Position numbers and translations under genes: made by a program. The notes under the pieces were generated by a model, which searched no databases, was not told where the DNA came from, and saw only the letters and a program-made list of their open reading frames with translations. This document shows positions 7,433 to 12,006 of a DNA stretch of 12,006 nt, one piece after another; the first letter of the stretch is position 1, and every line of letters begins with the position of its first letter. The stretch is taken from contig JALLPB010001089.1 in NCBI GenBank assembly GCA_036939975.1, positions 1 through 12,006 of the forward strand, written 5' to 3'. The stretch comes from Cyclostephanos tholiformis. Its lineage: Eukaryota > Bacillariophyta > Thalassiosirophyceae > Thalassiosirales > Thalassiosiraceae.

Positions 7433-8112
7433 CTATCATACTCTTCTCCTCCTTTTCAGGAAGAGGAAGACGCAGTGCTATCAGACTCTCCTTCTCCATT
7501 TTTTAGGAGGAGGAGGACAAAATGCTATCATACTCTCCTCCTCCTTTTCAGGAGGAGGACGGTGCAGTGCTATTATACTCAACTTCTCCTTTTCAGGAGG
7601 AGGAGCTTTGCCCTCCTCCTCCTCAAAAGGAGGAGGAGGGCAAAGCGCTATCATACTCTTGCTATCATACTCTCCGTTTCCATTTTTCAGGAAGAAGGAA
7701 GAGGAGGGCGCGGTGCTATCATACTCTCCTTCTCCATTTTTCAGGAGGAGCAGGGCAAAGCACTATTATACTCTCCTCCTCTTTTTCAGGTGGAGGACGG
7801 TGCAGTGCTGTCATGCTATCCTTCTCCTTTTTCAGGAGGAGAAGGGCACCACACTATCATACTCTCCTTCTCCATTTTTCAGGAGGAGGAGGGCAAAGCG
7901 CTATCATACTCTCGTCTTCTTTTCAGGAGGAGGATGGCGCAGTGCTATCATACTCTTCTCTCTATTTTTCAAGAGGAGGAGGGCAAAGCGCTATCATACT
8001 CTCCTCCTCCTTTTCAGGGTGTGACACTATCAGACTCTCTTTCTCCATTTCAGGAGAAGGGCATGGGCACAATAGTCCTTACCTCCCCCATTTCAGAAGG
8101 AGGGTGCAAAAG
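7433..8112. repeat. Minisatellite of ~15 hairpin-forming units
   Basis: Units of about 45 bp start with GCTATCATACTC and continue CTCCTCCTCCTTTTCAGGAGGAGGA, so most units hold an inverted repeat (CTCCTCCT / AGGAGGAG) with a TTTTC-type loop. Two unit types partly alternate: one ends in CGGTGCAGT, the other in GGGCAAAGC. Unit starts include 7433, 7478, 7525, 7569, 7647, 7661, 7716, 7850, 7899, 7944 and 7989, with a decayed last unit near 8065-8112. One strand is pyrimidine-rich in one arm and purine-rich in the other. The array lies wholly inside the hAT element, where the transposase N-terminus is expected. Confidence 0.9.
7605..7646. repeat. Perfect 19-bp stem inverted repeat
   Basis: GCTTTGCCCTCCTCCTCCT (7605-7623) and its exact inverse (7628-7646) flank a 4-base CAAA loop. 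The right arm is in the normal orientation of the array unit and the left arm is an inverted unit end. This indicates a local inversion or foldback during array growth. Confidence 0.93.
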
Positions 8113-8350
8113 CTACACAACAACAAAATTGGTGGAGCAGGGAACATATTTACATACCTTTCACTATTCAGATGAATGGTAAGAGAGGATGATATGATGG
8201 ATTGAAGGGGTTGGGGTGGGGAACAAGGATAGTTTGTTTTTGTGTGGTGGCGGTTGTGATGGGTGCAATACCACATAAGTTGCAACCCAGTGATGCACTA
8301 CTGGGGACTAAAGCACCCATTGTATATATGTAGAACCCAGTACAAGCAGA
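8113..8350. other. Non-coding hAT right-hand interior
   Basis: No gene is recognised. The minus-strand frames at 8079-8285 and 8168-8371 are compositionally odd (serine/proline/histidine) and carry no hAT N-terminal or BED zinc-finger pattern. With the minisatellite, this is where the missing transposase N-terminus would be expected. Confidence 0.5.
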
Positions 8351-8473
8351 TTTACTCCCCTTTACTAACAAGTCCCAAGTTGCTTTTAGTGGTCCTTATT
8401 TTGTGATACTGCAGGGTGCTGAGGCAGTAAAGTAAAAAAAACTAATTAAAACTAGTTTTACTACTATAGTAAA
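8351..8473. promoter_or_regulatory. hAT subterminal motif cluster, right
   Basis: TTTACT occurs at 8351, 8361 and 8457, and AGTAAA at 8426, 8431 and 8468. This gives six copies in both orientations, mirroring the left end, including a GGCAGTAAA context shared with 5555-5562. Confidence 0.55.
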
Positions 8474-8484
8474 AAACAACCTAG
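8467..8484. repeat. hAT terminal inverted repeat, right
   Basis: The reverse complement is CTAGGTTGTTTTTTACTA, matching 17 of 18 bases of the left end. Confidence 0.88.
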
Positions 8485-8492
8485 ATTTTTAG
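8485..8492. repeat. hAT target-site duplication, right copy
   Basis: ATTTTTAG, identical to 5427-5434, immediately follows the right terminal inverted repeat and precedes a G-run. Confidence 0.85.
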
Positions 8493-8645
8493 GGGGGGGG
8501 GTGGGTTTTATGGTAAGGCAGGTAGTAGGACTGCCAGGTTGTTAACCTTTAGGTTGACCCTTCACAATCCTCTGATGCCCCCCCCTGGGCATCAGCAGCC
8601 TCACAACAGTATTAAGTAATGTTAGGGTGAGCGGTTCATCCCTAA
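8493..8645. repeat. Third copy of the ~187-bp tandem repeat
   Basis: After a run of ten G's, the block GGCAGGTAGTAGGACTGCC, then GGTTGACC, GATGCCCCCCC-GCATCAGCAG and TTCATCC follows the order of the copy at 5261-5400. With the hAT element and one duplication (3058 bp) removed, its anchor lies 188 bp after that of the previous copy. Confidence 0.55.
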
Positions 8646-8792
8646 TTGCACAGCAAAGTGAGCGTTGGAGTGATATATAAGGGGGAGATTTTTACAATGG
8701 CAAAAAATCTGCTTTCCCAGACATGGCTGCACATGCTAATTATAAAATGAAATGTTAATGGTGGAAAATGTATATAATGCTTGTTATGTTTG

Positions 8793-9305
8793 TTACTCAG
8801 GAGTAATGTTTTCAGGGACCAATTTGTCACCCTTATCCATGAATTTTTTGTACAGTAACCATTTACTCCGAATCATGTGCCAGGCCAGACGCATGTCAAT
8901 GTTCAATTTGTGTTCATGTATTAGTAGATAGCGGGGTAGGATTTACCACCAATGCTTGTGGCAGTTCTGTCAACATTCTGGCATGGTGCATGGCATCTGG
9001 TCTGGAAGTCAAGGGAAAGAATGTATGGAATCCCAGTGAGGCACGCTTGGGAGTGGGACGATGAAGAAGATGATGGACGATAAGCAGGAAGGATGCCTCG
9101 AGGTTTTGAGCTGTATTCTTGGGGCGGTTTGCTTCAGCAGCCACGCCAATCACAACAACCTCACCCCCGTCTAGATCGTTTACATCATAGTATTACCGTT
9201 TTTATCAATTTCATCGAGTGTTCTTATTTTATGTAATTAAGCCAGTCTATCTCCATCTAGAATTTCCACAATTTCATACCGGTCGCATCTAAGATTACTT
9301 CGTGC
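8793..9305 (-). pseudogene. Degraded coding remnant, unrecognised family
   Basis: I cannot name this protein. Minus-strand pieces line up in order across three frames. From 9305: SNLRCDRYEIVEILDGDRLA, a TAA at 9237-9239, LHKIRTLDEIDKNGNTMM, then a frameshift to NDLDGGEVVVIGVAAEANRP and TSRPDAMHHARMLTELPQAL. Near 8940 another shift leads to RYLLIHEHKLNIDMRLAWHM and KWLLYKKFMDKGDKLVPENI, ending at TAA 8793-8795. The natural amino-acid composition and colinear order across frames suggest one real ancestral gene with at least two indels and one nonsense change. It is probably another transposon-related protein, by context only. Confidence 0.4.
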
Positions 9306-9400
9306 TCATTCATGTCATTGCATTGCATCTTGTCATTGCATCCATTGTTGCATCACATCATCACGTCTCCTCATGCATGCTGTCATTGCTGCCTCTCAAC
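9303..9400. repeat. CAT-rich low-complexity stretch
   Basis: Words such as TCATTGCATC, TGTCATTGC and CATCACATCATCAC recur irregularly. It is a degenerate microsatellite-like stretch and overlaps the end of the 9361-9537 frame. Confidence 0.5.
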
Positions 9401-9537
9401 GGGCGCATTTCCCACTCATCATATCGCATCAGGTTGCTGCCCCCCTGTCTCTCAGCCAGTTGGTTGTTGATTTTTCTCTTTGCCCCCTTGACCCCTATTG
9501 CACCTGCATTGTTTGGTTGAATGTCGTGTTCATCCAT
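9361..9537 (-). CDS. Small ORF (58 codons), possible exon of the same remnant
   Basis: An ATG at 9537 opens a 58-codon frame beginning MDEHDIQPNNAGAIGVKG, then AKRKINNQLAERQGG and MRYDEWEMRPLRG, ending at TGA 9361-9363. It is hydrophilic and lysine/arginine-rich. It lies directly upstream of, and in the same orientation as, the remnant at 8793-9305, so it may be part of that gene. No family is recognised, and it may be chance. Confidence 0.22.
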   Translation of the reverse strand: MDEHDIQPNNAGAIGVKGAKRKINNQLAERQGGSNLMRYDEWEMRPLRGSNDSMHEET

Positions 9538-10008
9538 TGATTTTAACCTTTAATTGCATCGCGTTGCATCTCTTTGACAATGTCAACATCAATGATCCAC
9601 GTAATAACTAGACTCCTCTTCTCCCCCCCCCCCATGTCATTGTTGGGATCTGAGGGCACATGAGGGACCCCCCATGGCAGTCTTTTTGTCCAGGATGCAT
9701 CCGTCAAACCAGCAACTGTTGTTGTCATCATCGTTGTCAGCACCATCGTCTGTGATTGGTCTCATAATCATGCCCGCATTCATGGGCCTGCCCAATACAT
9801 GCAAAAGGATGTCTCCGGCCATACCCGTTCAATAGTTACAATGTGACTCGTGTGCCTCCTTTGTCCATTGGCAGTGGGAACAACATCATCATTGGGGTGG
9901 AAAGGGTCTCAGGCTCTCCCAGCATGGCCTCCTCCCAGTCTCGCTCATGGTGGGGGCCTCATCAGGTCCTTGGTGATCAATATGCGTTAACTTTCCCATA
10001 ACTTGTTC
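9538..10008. other. No convincing gene
   Basis: Minus-strand frames here (9543-9746 and 9637-9822) are rich in Asp/Asn runs and lack protein-like patterns. A C-run of 11 lies at 9624-9634. The stretch could hold a more decayed 5' part of the remnant downstream on the minus strand. Confidence 0.45.
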
Positions 10009-10146
10009 TTTGTGGTGTAAATTTGACAAAAGTACACAACTTGCTAGCACTTCCTCAACCTTTCCCAAATTTTCTCACACTTTCTCAAATTTACACACAC
10101 TTAAGAAAGTGTGGGAAGTTTGGCAAAGCTACACCAAATTTGTGTG
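10009..10146. repeat. Foldback-like repeat, inverted relative of 4751-4821
   Basis: The left end, TTTGTGGTGTAAATTTGACA (from 10010), and the reverse complement of the right end, TTTGGTGTAGCTTTGCCAAA (from about 10141), form imperfect inverted arms of about 23 bp. Between them are several CACACTTTCTCAAAT-type words. The right arm, reverse-complemented, aligns with 4775-4815. It has no coding capacity; it could be a MITE or foldback element. Confidence 0.5.
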
Positions 10147-10674
10147 TTAAAAAATTCAGTTGAAAATCAGTTCGAAAAAATTGAAGACTTTCGGACAAAA
10201 AAAGGGGGTTGACTATATAGCACCAAAATGAACTTTAATACCTTTAATTTTGGCAGAATTTTCTCGCAATTGGGTCATTTGCGGTATGTCTTCCTACGAG
10301 TTCCTACTAACCTGGGCACAAGGGGACACCCTTTTTCCCCCCAAAAAATTTAAACACTAAATTTTGGTACAATAAAATTGAACCTTTCGTTTCTCACTCC
10401 TAAAATAATAGTGAGTAGTAATATGTCATTTTCTGTTTCAACTACGTTAAGTAATTTGATGTCATAATGTTTTGTCTTATGACACATGTTTTCTGTTGTA
10501 AGAATTTTTGCTCATTGATATTTCCGAAGACAGATGGCAGAGTCACTGATGCACCACTGATGTTTGTCAAAAATGCACCACATTGATCGACCCTCTCTAC
10601 TCTCTACTACCCTGTTCAAGCTCGTTTACTTTGAATAGAGTATGTTCTATTTCACTCAAAACATTCTAAGTCAC
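10147..10674. other. Non-coding stretch 3' of the FAR1/MULE-like gene
   Basis: I see no gene. TCACTCAAAACAT occurs twice, at 10652-10664 and 10671-10683, the second overlapping the stop of the gene to the right. A search by eye for the missing MULE catalytic domain on the minus strand here found nothing. Confidence 0.5.
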
Positions 10675-10861
10675 TCAAAACATAGCCGAACTGCTATGTC
10701 TGAGTCCAAAATCCCTTCGAAGTTTCAATAATTTGGAATCAACATCCACTGGACATGGTAATTTTTCTGGAGGCAGACGATCTTTACCTGGATGACCCCT
10801 TGGATATGCGAATAGACCATTGCCACTATCATGCTGCACAATGAAAAAATTGATGTCACAC

Positions 10862-10931
10862 CTGAATTTTTATTTATGTAGGTAAGATCTGGACATACAC
10901 CTTGAAAAACAAGTTGGCAGAATGAACTTAC
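10862..10931 (-). other. Intron 3 of the FAR1/MULE-like gene (70 bp)
   Basis: Canonical donor GC|GTAAGT at 10931, acceptor AAATTCAG|GTGTGAC at 10862, phase 2. It joins KMLEA to CDINFFIVQHDSG. Confidence 0.7.
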
Positions 10932-11131
10932 GCTTCCAGCATCTTAATTAATTTGTCAGCATTGGTATCTTCTTTAATGATTCCCTGTGCAAAACTTAAA
11001 AGATCTAGAGACCTTTCATTAGCATTGAATAATGTTTTGGGTAGGTACATGCCATCATCACATCCGTTGATGTCTTTCAGTATTTCACTTATTGCGCTGG
11101 GACCAATGTTGTGTTTATACATCTTCTCTAC

Positions 11132-11218
11132 CTAGAGTAACAGGATAGAGACATAAAAATAGTTTCTAATGAAAATAAACGTGTTCTAATTGAATATAAT
11201 CAAATAGTACTAAGCAAC
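11132..11218 (-). other. Intron 2 of the FAR1/MULE-like gene (87 bp)
   Basis: Donor AAT|GTTGCT (weak) at 11218, acceptor TTACTCTAG|GTAGAG at 11132. It is AT-rich with stops in frame and removes the apparent end of the previous frame. Phase 0 on both sides. Confidence 0.6.
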
Positions 11219-11496
11219 ATTTGTGTTTTTGGAGACATCCACGGACAATTTAGCCTTTGCCTTTGCTGGTAAAGGAGGATGGTTGGAGTGTTCTAAGCAG
11301 CTATTTGTGTGAAGGTACCATTCTCCATTATGAAGCATAAATACATACAATTTCTTTGTACACATTTCATCATTTGTAATAGCTCTTGATTTAATACAAA
11401 GTCTGACATCAATTTTCTTCCGGTGTTGGGTGTGACCTGTTTCAAGAGACTTCTGCCTTATATCCCTCTTCCTCTGAGCTGACATTCCAAGAGTAC

Positions 11497-11565
11497 CTAC
11501 GTGCGGAGAAATTGAAATTAAAACACGGATAAACAAGGAAGAGGAAACCAAACATGGATTCAAAC
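11497..11565 (-). other. Intron 1 of the FAR1/MULE-like gene (69 bp)
   Basis: Donor AAAAG|GTTTGA at 11565, acceptor CACGTAG|GTAC at 11497. It is a multiple of three and stop-free, so it reads through as an open frame, but its sequence is hydrophobic and serine-rich unlike its flanks. Splicing joins TKRKG to TLGMSAQRKR. Confidence 0.55.
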
Positions 11566-12006
11566 CTTTTCTTTTTGTTCCATGACTTTTGAACTGCTTT
11601 GACTTTTCAGTAACAACATCCATGGGACCAACAGCTTTCTCGTCGCCGTACAGGGCCGAACTACGATCCTCATAGGCACGTGAGTGGTGATACCCAAGGA
11701 TGTAATATTTCTTTCTCAGAGTGTCCTGTGGCATTGTCTTTTGAGTTGATAAATTGCATCAACTGGCCGCGTCCCTCAATATTGATCGTAGGTTATCCCA
11801 AGAAGACTCATCTTTAAAAATTTCAGGATCGAAGCGATAGAAAGAGATCAAACCCTTCGTTGTCGGAAAGGTATCAGGTTGATTCATTGCTCCGGGAGGT
11901 ATGCTGGAATTGTAACCCATGGCAGCTGAACTGATATCAAGGAATTCTTCTGAATCACTCACTGGAATGCATAGAGTAGATGACCAGGTATTCCGTTCAT
12001 CTGACA

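Larger units (their letters stand above)
5435..8484. mobile_element. hAT-type DNA transposon (3050 bp), inactive
   Basis: Boundaries are set by 18-bp terminal inverted repeats: CTAGGTTGTTATTTACTA at 5435-5452 and its near-exact inverse at 8467-8484 (17 of 18). They are bounded by an 8-bp direct duplication (5427-5434 and 8485-8492). Six TTTACT/AGTAAA motifs lie within about 130 bp of each end, as hAT transposases commonly bind short subterminal repeats. Inside is a decayed hAT transposase on the minus strand, and upstream of it a minisatellite in place of an N-terminal coding region. The end sequence CTAGG departs from the usual hAT pattern (C/T-A-A/G-N-G). Excising the element with one duplication restores the about 187-bp spacing of the host tandem array, an independent check on the boundaries. 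Confidence 0.87.
10675..12006 (-). pseudogene. FAR1/MULE-like transposon protein, four exons, truncated
   Basis: Exons on the minus strand are 12006-11566, 11496-11219, 11131-10932 and 10861-10675. All three junctions keep phase, and the stop is TGA 10675-10677. The protein continues past the right edge (open to 12006). Exon 1 holds FYRFDPEIFKDESSWDNLR, an in-frame TGA at 11759-11761, then KKYYILGYHHSRAYEDRSSA. Exon 2 has MCTKKLYVFMLHNGEWYLHT and SCLEHSNHPPLP, a Cys..Cys..His-x-x-His pattern like FAR1/WRKY-GCM1 DNA-binding fingers of Mutator-like transposases. Exon 3 carries DGMYLPKTLFNANERSLDLL, and exon 4 INFFIVQHDSGNGLFAYPRG. The protein ends after DFGLRHSSSAMF, where family members would go on to the DDE domain. 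The TGA may be a true nonsense mutation, since the neighbouring frame reads QLMQFINSKDN there, pointing to compensating shifts. It is either a pseudogene or a domesticated DNA-binding remnant if the TGA is avoided. Confidence 0.68.

Noticed and set aside
7433..8112. CRISPR array
   Set aside because: Units are contiguous, diverged and lack unique spacers; the surrounding DNA is eukaryotic transposon sequence.
7329..8182. Plus-strand repeat-protein genes of 217-259 codons
   Set aside because: All three frames are open because of the repeat itself; low-complexity composition, no start context or domain.
8079..8371. Minus-strand frames as the hAT transposase N-terminus
   Set aside because: No BED zinc-finger Cys/His spacing and no similarity to hAT N-terminal regions.
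5250..8500. Harbinger or hAT boundary using the G-run plus ATTTTTA similarity at 5251-5260
   Set aside because: That similarity is between tandem-repeat copies; the true hAT ends are fixed by the inverted repeats and 8-bp duplication.
11210..11734. Single-exon gene in the right-hand region
   Set aside because: A 69-bp in-frame GT..AG segment and matching phases to further exons fit a spliced gene better; the apparent stop at 11210 falls in the next intron.

Overview
This window looks like transposon-rich intergenic DNA from a microbial eukaryote. A diatom or related stramenopile is my best guess. The reasons are short phase-consistent GT..AG introns (69, 87 and 70 bp) in the right-hand gene, no operons or ribosome binding sites, and several decayed DNA-transposon proteins (hAT, PIF/Harbinger, FAR1/MULE-like, and a SANT/Myb-like DUF6818-type protein) of kinds that, from memory, are common in such genomes. 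The organism assignment is inference. I see no intact housekeeping gene, tRNA or rRNA.

Left part (1-1560): a broken minus-strand gene of unknown function runs off the left edge. Next is a 700 bp block built from two short palindromic modules (GTAACTTCGAAGTTAC and a TATATTCGATAT-type sequence), then a short minus-strand coding remnant. Middle left (1559-4446): a small MITE-like inverted-repeat unit is followed by a full-length but heavily frameshifted PIF/Harbinger-like transposase (+). Convergent with it lies a broken SANT/Myb-like DUF6818-type gene (-). A transposase paired with a Myb-like protein is the classic two-gene PIF/Harbinger layout, so these are probably one dead element. A 31-bp triplicated repeat sits at the start of the Myb-like gene.

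Centre (5077-8645): this holds the best-defined structure. A 3050-bp hAT-type element (5435-8484) has 18-bp terminal inverted repeats (17 of 18 identical), a perfect 8-bp target-site duplication (ATTTTTAG), six TTTACT/AGTAAA subterminal motifs at each end, and a decayed minus-strand hAT transposase. It sits inside an older tandem array with a period near 187 bp, and removing the element restores the spacing. Its upstream half, where the transposase N-terminus should lie, is a minisatellite of about 15 units of about 45 bp, most of which can fold as polypyrimidine/polypurine hairpins.

Right part (8646-12006): a very degraded unrecognised minus-strand coding remnant, a CAT-rich low-complexity stretch, and a foldback-type repeat that has an inverted relative at 4751-4821 come first. 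Last is a four-exon minus-strand FAR1/MULE-like gene whose three introns join in phase. It has one in-frame TGA and stops before any catalytic domain. The gene continues beyond the right edge.
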